A stretch of 64,000 nucleotides of DNA from Ciona savignyi (lineage: Eukaryota; Chordata; Ascidiacea; Phlebobranchia; Cionidae), in assembly GCA_000149265.1 (NCBI GenBank), contig CH003176.1:258979-322978 (forward strand), in the 5' to 3' direction. Every line of letters starts with the position of its first letter. Position 1 is the first letter of the stretch. Of this stretch, positions 14,083-27,900 are shown one piece after another. The notes beneath the pieces are model-generated. The model ran no database searches. It saw only the letters and a program-made list of their open reading frames with translations, and had not been told where the DNA came from. The position numbers were made by a program, and so were the translations under genes.

Positions 14083-15306
14083 GTTAAACAGTGCCCATAA
14101 ATGTACTTTGTCTATGTAGCTGTCATCATCGCGGTTCCGTTGCCTTGTCAACTCGCATCCGCCCCCGTCATGTCGGCGTAAACGTGTGACGCATGTGTGC
14201 TGTTTATAGTGCCAGTCCAAGTTGCTAATGTGTAACAACAGGTGGCATTCCACAGCGTTATCCATATCCGCCGGAGCGTGAAATATTGAATTGCCACGAA
14301 TGACAGTCCTCCGCCCCCGACGCAAATCAGACGGATTGTATACGCAAGAGTCATTGCCAATGCTGTCCCCATACAAGGAAGTACATACAGCGGAAACGCG
14401 AGGGTTTTGTTCAATTGCACACAGCAACCGGTGTGGGGTAGCTGCTATTGTCCTGTAAGGGCTTTGGCAACATGAAACAACGCAATTGCAATTCGAGCCC
14501 AGCTCTCTTGACGTGTGTGGTGTCCAACAATGCAATTCCAATGCTGGTCACGTGCACAGGGCTTTGATTTTAAATCCACTTCCGTCCTGGCTTCTGCCCG
14601 AACTTGAACATGAGCTTATTTACCCGCCGGAGGACGACAACAACTACCGATTTGAACGGTGGGCGGGGGGTATGTTAAAGACGGGTATCAAAGCCCATTA
14701 GGCACCGTGTCATTTCATCAAATCCCCGTGAGCATTGCCACCTTCAATTCTATTCACGCCTATGAAACGTGTAATCCGCACATTTTATGACTTCCGTTGC
14801 GGCAAGGCCAACTCCGCCACGATTTTGCGAAAACAACTCGATTTTTTCGAAAATCTCCCCCCCACCCCTTTTGCTGAGGTGTTATCAAGTGCCTTGTGTT
14901 TTGCTGTTAAAATCGAGTTTTTGCTCTTTGCGTCAGGTTATCGTTATTTGCGTGTTGCAAATCCCCCTTGTAATCTGTCGCGGGTCATTCTCTGTACAGA
15001 TTTTATTGCATTCCACGTTCCCGCGTCCTGGGCGTGCCGGGTTTTGAACGCGACGAATGCGCCAGAATAAACAAGGCGAACATTTCGATCGAACCTCGGC
15101 GTCGCAGATAGCTGATGGACGAGCCAATTAGACCAACAAGCCAATACACGAGCCACTTTAATTGGGAATTTATTGCGACCGAGGCGTCTTGTTTATCACG
15201 CGATGTCCACAACCGGTAAAAAGGAACCCGCCCATGTACTACTGAATTACGTCACTTTTGAATTGTTGGGATTTGTCAAATGTGAACCGGTATATGTGGC
15301 AGAATG

Positions 15307-15370
15307 GTTTGTATAACCAATTATATAATGGTTCATATAACCAATTGGTTCATATAACCAATTATATAAT
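15307..15370. repeat. Short tandem repeat of ATATAACCAATTATATAAT type
   Basis: About three alternating units of GGTTCATATAACCAATT and ATATAAT. AT-rich and self-complementary. Confidence 0.75.
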
Positions 15371-15454
15371 CTTGGTGACGAATCCATAAAGTGTTCGATA
15401 CCTGGCCCATTAAAAATCAATAAAAACTCAAATGTAAAAATGTGTCATATATAA

Positions 15455-15691
15455 ACGGTTGTGTGGCCGAATGGATAACGCGACCGATACATATACCAAT
15501 TCTATACTTAAACGCGCTTAGGAACAAGCCCATTAAGGTTTCGAACCTTGGCTTGATAAGAAAATATTTGTCATAGGCAAACAGTTGTGCGGGCAAATGG
15601 TTAGCGAGACAGGTTCACATACCAAATTCTATATTAAAACCGCTCCTAGTGACCAGCTTTTTATGGGTTCGAAACTCAGGTCTTAAAAAAA
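15455..15691 (+). repeat. Two consecutive short Ser/Leu-tRNA-like SINEs
   Basis: 15455-15566 (GTGTGGCCGAATGGATAACG to AACCTTGGCTTGATAAGAAA) and 15579-15691 (GTTGTGCGGGCAAATGGTTA to GGGTTCGAAACTCAGG), same direction. Confidence 0.7.
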
Positions 15692-18009
15692 AGATTTGTC
15701 ATTTACTTAATTAGAGTTTTCCCGGTTTCCGTTTCGTCTTTGTTAAAGTGCGTAAACGATGATCCAGAATAATTATCCGTCGAAATTGAATGTCTCGATT
15801 GCCATGTTTACATACAAGAATGAGATCCACTTTATCTGGGTCCAATTCTATCCACTGCCCGTGCAATTTTCCACCGATTGATTCTCAAAACTGTCAAAAA
15901 TGCCGGTGGGCGTCCAATATATTTGTACTTGCCGGCAATAACCGCTCTAATCCTCGGCGTTGTCATTAATTTAACCGAGCTCAACCACGAGGCAGTCTGT
16001 ACGAAATGACGCAAGTCGGCCAATCAATTATGGTCGTCGATATATCAACGACAGACTGTTTTGACTTACGTCTCCCACACTTCGCCACCCATGGAGACGG
16101 GTTATATGCTTGTACAAAGCACCTGGTTATGTTAACCTAAATTGGACCTCCTTTCCCGGCCGAAATCACGCCCGTACCGGGTTGAACCTCTATCAGAGTT
16201 GGCGAAAACAAGCGTTTTGTAAATATTAGAAATCATAGTTCGAAGGCCGGTGATTGGTGGTTTGCCTAGGTCTCATCTTTTCTTATCAGTCACAGATCAT
16301 CTGCGGTTTAGGTCATACGATACAAAGGGACTTTTTTTGTACAAAAATAACCATAATTTTGCTTCCCTCGTGCGCAGCAGTATTAACCTTGCTTTGCAAG
16401 TTTTTTTGGCGCAGTTAGAAATTTTGCGACCAAACCAAAACATGGCCCCTCTGTTTTTGTTTTCGCGGTTTTGTTAAGGGCGCCCTGAGTAGTTATTCCA
16501 CCCGCAGACCACTCAACAGAAGGGGATACGTCTCAAAAGGTATCTGTTAAAACTTTCACTGCTTGTATCTACGATTTCGATTGCCTCAATACAGGTCAAT
16601 GGGTGCAATGGGAGGATACTTATCTCCTTCGATACTTTCTGAACGAGCGGAGAAGTTTCTCGAATGTTTGTGTGTTGAAGAGTTGTAGGCCTCGCTGGAG
16701 CGTGGCAACCAGTTTAATCAAAATAGTTTAAAATCCTGGCTGAAATTCGCGCGCTTCTCTTCATTGTTTATTGCATGGCAAATATGCTGTACCTTGTATT
16801 TGTGAAACGACGTTTTGTAAATGAAAATGTTTGCTATCCTCATTTGGAGTTGGATTTGGTTTTGCTCCTTTAAAACGCAATAAAAATCTAAAATATAGCA
16901 AGAGAGGCGGGAAACACGACAAAAAGGGAATCGTAGTTTTACATCATGGTAAAATATAATTAAAACAATTCAAGAAAATTAACGAACCGTAAAACCGTAT
17001 CGTTTTTTACTCTTATAGATGTTCCCTACACGTTTCTTGATGTGTTTACTGCTAAATGTTCTTTCGTTAGGCTACGGGTGATACATAAATTAACATTGGG
17101 ATGTCCGGACAGCCTTTGTCGGGGTCTAATTTATCGATAGCTCGTATTCATTTGGACGTAATTGAACGATTTCGTATTGCGCAATAACGGATTGCTCATT
17201 TGGGATTACATAGGGTACATAGGATTAATGCTGCAAACAATAGGTTTTCTCGTTTTCCGTCGTGGATTTGCTTATTTTCAAACGGCCGCCGCGCCACGGG
17301 TGTGTGGTTGTATAATATATAAGTCATTCAATTACTTTCAATTCTTTCTAAGCGGCTTCAAGCTTATTGTGGCAGAATGAACGCGGAATAATCATTCCAT
17401 TAATATCGTGCTGATTTTGAACTCTTGACTGCGAGTCGTATTGGCAACTGGACCAAAGCAAGCTCGGCACAGTCCGCCATTGACAAGGCTCGCTATTTAA
17501 TTACGTTTCCAAAATTCGCGCGAATCAATCTTTTTTTAGAGGTTATTAAATTAACGACCTTTTAAACCGATGTCTGAAAATACATCTTCATGTGTGATCT
17601 GCACTTGGCCCACATTAGATCAATTTCGGCCGCGTGGCGCCTTATTAGGCGATGTACCTGCGGGTTGTGGCAACACGAGAGTTTGACCTTCGGCAGCTGA
17701 ATGGCTTCGGTATCAAGCTGCAGCATTTCACTACAGTCCAGACCGTGTTTCGCTTAAACCCGACTTAATTAAAGCAGGTTCATCGGCCTCGCACGTTCAG
17801 TACATAAATGTCAACTCTTACAGTTGTGAATAACTTTTAGAACGGTTCGCTTTGAATTTTATTATATGACGTTGTAGGTTGTTTGTTAAACACATAGTTT
17901 GTTGTTTTCGCACACAAGAGAAATATGTTTATCACGTATGTTATGTTTCACAACGCCCGGCTACACATAATTAGAGTTCCACCTATCCGGCTCGGGCTCA
18001 TATAAATTA

Positions 18010-18051
18010 TGACGTCAAACAGTAGCCCCCCGCTGCTTCTCTGTGACGTCA
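18010..18051. promoter_or_regulatory. Pair of CRE palindromes (TGACGTCA)
   Basis: Exact TGACGTCA at 18010-18017 and 18044-18051, 34 bp apart, preceded by a TATA-like CATATAAAT at 17999. CREB/ATF factors bind this sequence. No coding gene follows. Confidence 0.3.
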
Positions 18052-19609
18052 CAATACATGGAGAAATACTTGTAAAGTCGACATACCGTTTTTATTTTGT
18101 GTGTTCAACTTTATTTCGAGAAATGCGAAAAAGAAATGGAACACAGTGGCCACATATACATGATATCTTTATCATTATTCGTCGCAATGGAATTACGTGA
18201 AAAGTATATTAAATTCACTACTTATTGGAACGGAGATTACAGCCGAAATCTGCATCTTATTCAAACATGGCGAGAAGTTTGCAAATAGAGCGTCCGTTGT
18301 CTCGTTTTCGCCGCTTTTGGTCTTAAACTCGGACAGAAAGCCGTGTTTGCATTGAATACACAGCGTGTGGTGTGTTCTACGCGCCAAAGTCGATTCCTGA
18401 CCCAATAATCTCCTGGTAATCCGAACCCACATATCGAATTAATATGGGCCATTGCGGCATCAACAAAACTGGCCCAGTTAGCCGCTATGGTACTGCTGCA
18501 ACGCAATTCACTCCACTTAGAAAGACAAGACTCGATGACCGACGGCCGAGATGTGTCATTCCTCGCGCAGTGGTCTGTTTGCAATAGCCCAGATGCTCTG
18601 ATTCGAATTCGGCCAAAACAGCAGCTGAAAAGCTGACTTGGAAAATCCAGCTTGTGAAGTGTATATATTTCCGTGACGTGGGGCTAAACAGCTCAATCCC
18701 CCTTTCAAGTGCTTTGCTGCGCGTTAGGGGGATCTAACGCTTCGTTCTGTTTTAATCAGATTGCCACTTGAAAACAACAAATCATTTTTACTAACCCGCT
18801 GTTGTTTCGTGCTGTTTTGAAGGCGAGCCTGTTTTGTCAGTTCTGGAAAATATCTCATTAGCATATCATGGCAATCTCCGCACATTCTTACGTTTTATTA
18901 ATTCTCATCGATTCGTCTGATCTGCTATAGATTGCGGCCGAACTAGAAAAGCGCATTATGGCAACTCCTCATAAATATTTGTTTCGACTTTGTGCCTCCA
19001 CCCAAAAGGTTAATACGAATACAGTCCACCCAGCATTCGAAGATAATTTCCTCACTCAATTTGTTTGCTTCTTATCGTCATATAGGATCTCTTTTTGAAC
19101 TGATGATGCCGACGCTTCTATATTGTTTGGCGCAGAATCAATTCGTTATTATTTTAGATTGCGCTTTAAGGTACTTCGTTTTTGAATTTGGGTTGCACCC
19201 AACGATTTTTAGTGTACGGTAAATTGCTAAAATTGTATTTTCGGGAAATTTAGTCTGTTATTTCAGTCGTGCCTTTTAAAAACTTTTGTAGACATGTAAA
19301 TAAAAAAACTTCACACCCTTTAATAAGCATGGCGGGACTACGCCTAATTTTGTTTAGTAACAATGTACAAAATGATTTTTTCTTGCGCATATTTATAACT
19401 TGTTTTTTTCACCGAAAATGATTTTTTCTGAAGGAAACGCTTTAAGTGGCCGTGTCGTTGTTTTTTGTCTGACTTTCTGGCGAAAACGCAACTCGCATTT
19501 GACAGATCATTAACTTCGAAGTGATACAAAATATGTTGTTTTACAGAAAGTTGAAAATACTGTACCTGGAAACATGGTCATAACATAGCCGTCTTTAACT
19601 TCTATCTAC

Positions 19610-19837
19610 ACAAGGCTCTGTCCTTGGGCAAGACACCTAACTTAACGGATATTGCTTGAACCCAGCGGATTAATAATGGTTTCTACAAAATTGAGAGAAC
19701 GTGTGAATCATACATAACACACTGCAATAGCTCTGATAACCCGACGGTGGGCGCGAGGTGATCTGACGATTGCTCGTGTGTTAACCCCTTGGTTTTCCCA
19801 TTCACGGGAATAAACATGAATATCCTATTCTATCATG
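19610..19837 (+). repeat. (TATCC)n-tailed SINE, 5'-truncated
   Basis: Starts in the body (CTGTCCTTGGGCAAGACAC) and ends TATCCTATTC. It is the only clear copy of this family in the left 37 kb. Confidence 0.75.
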
Positions 19838-20925
19838 CATTACTCAAACCGTGAGAATAGCCGAAAACACAAAAAATGAAAGTGTCTGAGAAAGTGGCAT
19901 TTTATCCGCGCACGTTTTCGGCCAATCATGCTGATTTTTTGTTTCTCTGGTACGATTGTTTTAGGCTTGTTTTTACCGTACGTACGAAAATGATGCCATA
20001 TTTTGGGCTTGCCCGCTTAAACGATACTGTCAGCATATTGAGAAAACGCCACAGTGCTCTGCAATTGACAAGTCAAGATTCCATTCACGCCCGTACTTAC
20101 CTATACAAATCTAATCCAACGGGAATTAACCTTTGATTTGTTAATCGAAATTTATTGGTCAACCAACGTCTGTGACGCAATAAACGCTCTTGTGACGCAT
20201 TCTCCGCGGTTTATTGATCATAGAATCTGTGTATAATCGTATAAGGCCATTGAAATGCGAAGGTCGCATTCCAAATTGTGTTTGGTTATCCAATTTTGAC
20301 TATCTAAAAAAATGTGGTCGATATTTCGTCCAATCTAAGATGCTTAACATATTTTTTGCCTGAATTCGATTTACATTCCATATGTAAAGAACACGGGGGC
20401 TCGTTTGTTGCGTTATGTTGTATACAATTTTAACAGCACCTTTTTGTACTCTTTATGCACCGTTTTATACATTATTTGTTCACTATTATTTCTTTGCATC
20501 TTTAACTCGTTTTATCTACTTCACTATGGTGAATATGCAATGTCCTTGCGACCTTCAAACATTTAAAAATCTCCGTTTTAGGCAAGGGTTGTTGCACAAA
20601 GAGTTCGCTGCGTTTGCTAATGACTTGCAGCACGGAATTCGATACGAAAACGAGCGTTAATTTTGATTAGAACTTGGATAACAGCTAATCGCAGCGGCTA
20701 TACGCCGTAGCCGTGTCACTATCACGGGCTATGTCCGTTTAAGGCCGCAAGATTGGGTCTAACGTGATTTTGTTATCGCTTAACGGTCATTACATTGGGC
20801 TCGTGTGGCCTGAACTCAAAATATTTTTTATGTACGTCAAAAGGAAAATGTCGAAATAACAATCGAAGAAATAGAAAACTGTAAGTTTCGCCCTTTTCTT
20901 CTCAAATCCATCTCTGGCTGGAACG

Positions 20926-21045
20926 GTCGTACAGTCGAATGGTTAACGTGACTGATTCATATATTGCTTCATCTGCAAACTAAAACGGCCATAGTGACTA
21001 GGACATCATGGGTTCGAAACTAAACTGAATAAAAAAAGAAAAAAA
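20926..21045 (+). repeat. Short Ser/Leu-tRNA-like SINE
   Basis: ACAGTCGAATGGTTAACGTG head, ATGGGTTCGAAACTAAAC box B, A-rich tail. Confidence 0.65.
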
Positions 21046-21940
21046 CTTCTCTTGTTTGAGCACGTTGCATGGACCATCAAGGGATTAAAAATGTCGTCGT
21101 TTCCACGATATCAAAGTATTCCTTGTCCGTCACCTTGGATTAAATCGAAAAAAGTACAAATAGTGGACCACTATTGTAACTTTCGTACAATTTCCGGGGA
21201 AAGGATAAGGCGTAAGCCCCCTTAAATTAAATCCAGTATTTACCGCGCCATTCCATTGGTGGATTCTACTAAATACGAGACTGAAGATTTCTTTCAGAAG
21301 AAGTATATATCTAGACTTACAAATATTTCTGTGGTCATTTTCCATTGGTTGATTCTACTGAACACGAGACTAAAACTACCCGTTAGAAGCAATATATACA
21401 TACATACATATATATATATATATCGACTTAAACATTTTGCTGTGGTTATTTTTGTTTTCATATACTCTACTGCATTTGCAGTATTTTATTACGACGTTAA
21501 GTGGCTAAATACATTATTTTTTATTTTAACAGTTGGGAAAATTTACTGAAAACTAATTTTAAATCATCTCTATAAAGAATACTATTCTTACCCCACAAAG
21601 TTACCCAAGAAGGTTGTTATGGGTCAATGTGGTATTTTAAGAGTTTCGAATTTTTGTTAAACTTATCCAGTGACTGTCCGCACGAATTATCTTTATCGCT
21701 TTGGTCACTGAACCGTGTAAATACGTCACAACCAACGCGTCACAATTAAACCCCTTTTAGTCACAATGCTGTAGGTGGCAACGTCATAACACTGCACTTC
21801 AGGGCAATAACAAACTACATAACATGTGTGTTACGTAACACGATTGTAACAATTAGACGGTAACCTTAAATACACGGGTACTTAAAGTGGTCGCCAGGTT
21901 TAGTTTGGTCATTTTTCACACCTTCATTACATAAAAGGCT

Positions 21941-22077
21941 AAACTACCGTAGTTAAACGATCCTAAACAGGACAAGGGAAGAATTCAGCTCACTCCCTTA
22001 TTACATGAAAGGGTTTTAATTTAAACAAGAGGACAGGATAACACGGCGAAACTACCGTAGTTAAACGATCCTAAACA
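21941..22077. repeat. Perfect 29 bp direct repeat, 108 bp period
   Basis: AAACTACCGTAGTTAAACGA followed by TCCTAAACA at 21941-21969 and 22049-22077. The flanks also match weakly (TTACATAAAAGG, TTACATGAAAGG), so this is a local duplication. Each unit contains the palindrome ACTACCGTAGT-like core. Confidence 0.85.
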
Positions 22078-24159
22078 TTTGGCATCATAAATTCAACACA
22101 AACACATTCAAGGCTGGAAAAGGTAATTGAGACCACGGTTGGAACATCATTCAGTCAACACAAGAGATAATATCTTGGATACAAGCACTATACGTCTCCA
22201 CTACACCAGTTACTCTCCCAGTATGCTTCTTACCCTGCACGTGTTCGTTTGGTTAGGCATGTGACGTCATAAACCAAGTTGCTATGGCGCGTCGCGCGTG
22301 TTTCGAAACATGGAACGCTTCGCGGATGAAACAAAATAAACAAATTGCTCGTCTTCTATGGCGCCTAATTGCGTCATACATTATATGCAGTTGTTTGGTG
22401 CGCTAAGAATATATTGGACTTTATTGCTCAGTCAACATAGCAATTAACGTCAGACTAGACAAATCAAAATAGAATATATTAGTTTCGAAACTTGTACGCA
22501 ATTACGAGCTGTCTGTGGTGTTTTTAGAACACAATCGTTTCTCGTTTCGGCACGAGTCTCTGACAAAGATGTCTCTTTGCTCAGCGCATTGTTAAAGGTT
22601 TTATCATTCAATAAACAACGCGTAATCCATGAAGTACAAAGCGGTTTCACTCCAGCGCAATCAACATCAATAGACTTGGAGCAAAATGTGAACGCGTTTA
22701 AATCCGTCGTCGGCTCGATTCAAGTCCGACAAATACAGGTGCAGGTTGCAGACCGATTAATGGTCTCGTCCCTTGCGGTAATTAGTTGAAATTGTAGCAC
22801 CTATAAAGAATGAAACAGGTGTCTTGTTTAAATCATTCCCGTCCGTCAGGTTACCCGATATAGAATGCGATGATTGAGACTTGTATAGCAGATGACCGTG
22901 ACTCCGGTTTTAGTCACGTGGGCGAGACCTGTTCCGTCAGTCTAGTAAGTCAGGCAGAAGGAATGTCGGGAAAAAAGATATTTGATGCGGCTATCTACTT
23001 TGACTCATTTTATAAATTGTGGTGGAAAATTTACGGCAAACGTGCCCAATTCTCATTAATGGAATGTCGATTTTTACGATGTTGTAATTTTAGAATGCAG
23101 TGTTCGACCCATTACTGTTATACTCTATATCTATTTGGCAAACACCTTTTACAGCGATTCTATAAAGCGTCTGACGTTATAATACCGGCCGCAAAAAAGG
23201 ACTTAGTAACTGAGTAACCACTTGGTTATGTAGGAAATTGGAATGCTAAGTTCTCGTAAAAGTTGTCTTTGTTTGAATGTTTAAAATGCGGACAAAAATT
23301 CATGTTTTGTATAAAACAAACCGTGCTTGGAATGCTGTGCCTTGTTGTACGGTGCAATGGAGTGTATGTGCGTTCGTGGGCGTATGTGTGTGTATCGGCG
23401 GATCCGTTTATTACGCTAATATCTCGCCCGGCAGTTGCTGACTTGAGCGCTCCGGGCAATAGATTAGATCGAAAATGCGCGCGCGACGTCCGACTTTCGC
23501 TAAATAATTCGTGGCATTTTGGCTGTGCCGTGACGTACTTACCGCCGACCCAAAACAAACCCGTGACGTCAGCTTCAGGATATATATGTCTTGTAACTTA
23601 CTTGGAATGGATACAGATCGCATGCTACGTGCACTGGCCGCGAGTAAATCGGTCCTTTCTTCGTAGAATGCGTGATACGGAGTTACAAATATCCCAATTA
23701 AAACACGCTGTTTTACGCAAGTGTACCATAACAGAAGGAAGAATCGGCCGCCTTTTAAGTCGATTTTACTCATATCCGTACGGTGCTTCCCGAAAAATGC
23801 GCGATCAAAGGCAAGCTAGCTGTTAATGCATGTGTAAAGAAAGCAATGCTAATTGAGTAATTTGATTATTGTGTCAAGTACGATGGACTAGTAAGAAAAA
23901 TGAATATTTTTAGCAATTGGTCGTTCTTTACTTTCTAATTATATCCAATTTTCCAACCCGTTACCACATGGGCCATAAAATGCGTCTCCGTGGTTGTTAA
24001 ATTAGCGATTTCAGTATAAGATAGCTATAAATAGAATCTCGAAACCGTTATCAAAATCTGCGAACTCAAAAAGGCGATGCATTTCAATAGTGGTTAATGT
24101 ACTTTCTATCGGGCGATTTTTGAACATATAATGGACTCCTCTCAGAGACAGTTTTTGTG

Positions 24160-24405
24160 AAAAAATGCATGTGTATCAGTCGCGTTTACCATTAGGCTGC
24201 ACGACTAGATCGGTATATGCTTTAATAGTCGACCGAAATCGCATTGGCATACCACTAGGCTTATTATTTAACATCGGTTAGAAGTACGGCAAGACACCCA
24301 TTTTAGTGCAGACTTAACTCGACCGATTTATAAATAGGTTTTCATACTGAAACGGTCTTAGTGACTAGCACATCGCGGATTCGAAAACTTAGCCCATGCT
24401 AAAAT
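24160..24405. repeat. Two partial short Ser/Leu-tRNA-like SINEs in opposite directions
   Basis: 24160-24215 (minus) has the box A half only; 24313-24405 (plus) lacks box A and has GATTCGAAAACTTAGCC. Further fragments lie at 5938-5984 (plus) and 36497-36545 (minus). Confidence 0.5.
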
Positions 24406-24928
24406 TTGCTATATTATCCGATAATAGATCGTATTTAAATAGACCCGTAAAAATAGACTTGGCTTCGTGTTGTACTTTTTTACTCTTATTTCATTATACC
24501 TCAGTTGAAACTGTAGAAAACACAGATATTAATATTTTTTGTTAAAATCCGCTTTAAAATGACACCGTCAGTATCTTGTTGGCTGTAATATACAATTACT
24601 TGTTGGTTTCTCGGTATATGCATCTTGCAGGATTGAGGTTGCGCTATGCCTGTTAATAGATATTGTCATGTTAAGCTCGTTGGTACACCATAGCCTTTGC
24701 TTTGTTTGCATAGAAGTATTTAAATTGTCGATCACAATACGATGACAGGCCATGGGTAGGAGTTGACAGGTAGCTTCTCTACCTGCTGACAAGCGTTATA
24801 AAAAGAATCACCTGGCCATCGATTTAATGGATTGAATGGCCGCCGTTGACAATACAAAGTCACCTGCATTACCGGGTAGCCTGATGTGTCAGCCATGTAA
24901 ACTGGTTCTTCCCCCAGCGGACAGCAGC

Positions 24929-24989
24929 TTCCAACCGGTGGAAACTTGTTCTTCCGACAGTGGAAAACAAGTTCCAACCGGTGGAAACT
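24929..24989. promoter_or_regulatory. Duplicated AACCGGT motif, Grainyhead-like sites
   Basis: TTCCAACCGGTGGAAACT occurs twice, at 24929-24946 and 24972-24989, with related TTCTTCCGACAGTGGAAAAC between. AACCGGTT is the known Grainyhead recognition core; binding here is inference. Confidence 0.3.
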
Positions 24990-27900
24990 GGTTTACCCCA
25001 TGCTGACTTCGTGTGTAACAGTTGGGATGTAGTTGTCGGTTTTCTGCAGGCGATGAAATAAGCCGAAGAAGAGTCCTCCGCGAATTCCGTAAATGGAAGT
25101 CTGCAAATCGCAATTAGAAGATACCGATTGATAGAATTCTGGAAATTCTTGCCTTGCTTAAGTGGTGAAATTAAATTTCACAAAGTTGTTGCCATAACTC
25201 CCTGCTCGGGAGTTACGAGCCGAAGCTTTCTTGTTTACGATACAAGTGTGAGCATGGGTTTTCAACCAACATTGTTTCGTCGACCTCTGGTTTACCGGCC
25301 GTTTGTTAACGTTAAAGTACAGCAACACGTCAACATAAACTTAACGATGCTTTGTACTTTATGGTCGACAATGCTTCACGCCACTGTTGTTAACAGTTTC
25401 ATGGTATTTTGTTTTACGACAAGCCAAAGCTTTTTAAAACTCGAAGTCCTGCAGTTTTAGGTCAAATACACGTATGTGTGACAGTGTGAGACTTCGCCGC
25501 ACTTGACCGCTTGGGCGCGTGTGAAAATACGATTCTAAAAAAGTCGGATGACCGTACCTGTCAGAATTGTACAGGCAACGCGGCACGTATGGTGGATGTT
25601 AGTTACGTTAGTAGCCAATGTTAGTTACGCACAGTATTTCATAGAAAGTGTATAACCTGTTTTGTACAGGGGCGTCTTAATTATCAATTGACGCATTCAC
25701 GCAATGACCAAAAGCTGGCATATTTAGAATCGAGAAATCGGTTTTATTATTTTAGCGGCGAAGAACAGATTGCGTTGAACCTATGACGTCCAAATCACGT
25801 TTTGATAGTGATTCATTTTGGTGGCGGTGGTGTCAAGGCGTTTGCTCTATTTATTTATATGTTTTGTATGCTGTCTCCGATGTACTGATAGCAGGGATAT
25901 GAGTTTAAAGGAACAGTTTTACGACAGTTCTAGTTTTACCGGATGCACCGCGAAAACTGAAGCCCTGCTATCTATAGAACTTGTTAATTGTACAGCTAAA
26001 ACGGCTGGAACTGTCGGCAGTTTTTAATCGCAGCTCGTCGTAAATCACTTCGGGGACTTGTAGCCGCTAACGCACGGGATTAATGTATTTTTAAAGCTTA
26101 CGATTGGCTTACTTATGTTAGAGAGTGTTGCAAACTCGGTCGCCATTTCCCGGATGGGAATGACACATAGCGCCTGCTCGATCGCAGCCCAGATTTCGTG
26201 TTTTCACCAACTGTCCAATCCGGGTCAAACCAAATGCCCGCTTGTGTCGTTTTGTAGCGAGAGAAAGACGAAGCGTTGCTATCTCTAAATTTGCCCGATA
26301 GATCAGAAAGTGTGATAGCCGTGGATCGCCGTAATTGTCTGTGTGTCCGGTGGGCGCGTTTAAATCCTATATCGTAGATTGCACTGGGAGATAAAAACGA
26401 ATCGTGTGTTGCTCAAAACTAACTTATTATTTCCTGTTTTTACGGAGCTCCAAGTTTGTTCTATGTGCAAACCGCAAATACGTTTTAGCTCCAAACGTCG
26501 CCACCCTAAAACAAGCTTTTCGGCTCTCGGACAATAACATGTTTTATTATAAATCGCTGCATCGTCATTACACCAACAAATACGTCGCATTTAGTTAGAA
26601 GTCTTGCTTTATTTAGCGTTCGCATGGGAACCAGCGCGTCTGGCCACGAAGAGTTGTATGTCAACTCATCTTTAGAAGTAATTTCTAAGCTCGATCCAAG
26701 TATAACCATACTACTAATCATAGTATGTGGTGCTCAATCAAATCCCTGTCACGGTGTCAGACTTAACGCTCTAAATAGAACAAGAGATCCTAATAGACAC
26801 GCCGCGACTTCAAATATTAGTACCTACTGTCTACACCAACATGCGTCCCCCGGGTAAATTTCCAATCAAAACGGCTTCCAACTATACCAGTCAACCCTGC
26901 CTTCGGTTTCCATAAGTAAATTGATTTCAAACAGCCCGACTTATATCGGTCCGGTGAAATATAACTAAACATTACAGGGTCTGGGCAAATATTTTGATGC
27001 TCTAACTACTGTTTCTTTTTAATTCGACCGGTTCCGTACGCTGACGACATTGTTTGCGAACCAACACTCTTCAAAGATTTGTCGTTCGTCGCGGTTTGAT
27101 CAGCAATCACTGCGGTTTGGAACATTAGCGTGGAATTGGCTGAGTCAGATTTATGTAGCATTTATTAGACTTCCCCTGTCCGTTCAACGTTGGTAAGGCA
27201 CACTCCCGTCTCCTTTCCCATGATATCCAGCTGATTGAAACTTAAGCTCGGTTTCCTAGCCCAGCACGAGATATAGGACGGGCTTAGGGGGATCCCCGGA
27301 TGACAAAATTTGTCATCATAGCCGGAAAATAATTTGGCGACTTCCTTCTGGGCCTTCATTTGTTTAAGCTCCCTTGCGAAGCTGTGTTTATGTTTTGGAA
27401 CGGCAGAAATCAAAATTTGAACGTCACGGGAAGTGGGATTGAATATCGGGATGAGTGTACCCTAAATAGCAGTTCGCTTTGGTCCGCCATGCTAGGGTAA
27501 ATTTAGAAGAAAACAAACGGGCAATAAAAACAACCGGTTCCTTTGATCGCCGAAGCAAATCCCACGCTGAGCAAATCGTCTTGTGTTTATTGCTTTTGTG
27601 GTTAGCATCGCCATCTATGTTTTGCTGCGGATTGCTGCGTGTGCAGATCTTGATGCAAAAACTGCGTCGGTCAGTCCGATTGATTATTAATTACCTACGC
27701 GCAATCAATTTGTCTCTCCTTTTGTCTTGGGGCTGGTTGGATTGTCCTTAAAAACAATATTGACGATAAAGTAAAGTCGGTATCAGACATCAGTTTTATT
27801 GCAGGATCTAGTCCTCAATTGTTTACTGAGCGCGAAGCAATTGTCCATTCTCGATCCTCTCGTTGTTACTAAAGTGGCGGGCGACGAAAAGAAAAAGGCA

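Larger units (their letters stand above)
14090..20920. other. No gene recognised
   Basis: CpG-rich unique DNA with SINEs at 15455-15691 and 19610-19837, the AT repeat at 15307 and a CRE pair at 18010. Frames at 14486-15156 overlap on several strands, a sign of GC-rich chance ORFs. Confidence 0.6.

Noticed and set aside
13903-14541. A 212-codon minus-strand frame with RNHRNI repeats
   Set aside because: The repeats come from the 18 bp minisatellite at 13925-14082 and the rest overlaps another long frame; no domain or start context.
14735-15070. Overlapping frames of 64-111 codons on both strands
   Set aside because: Several mutually overlapping frames without motif indicate composition, not coding.
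23263-23826. A 187-codon plus-strand frame
   Set aside because: No family motif, two other long frames overlap it on the opposite strand, and the region is GC/CpG-rich, where stops are rarer.
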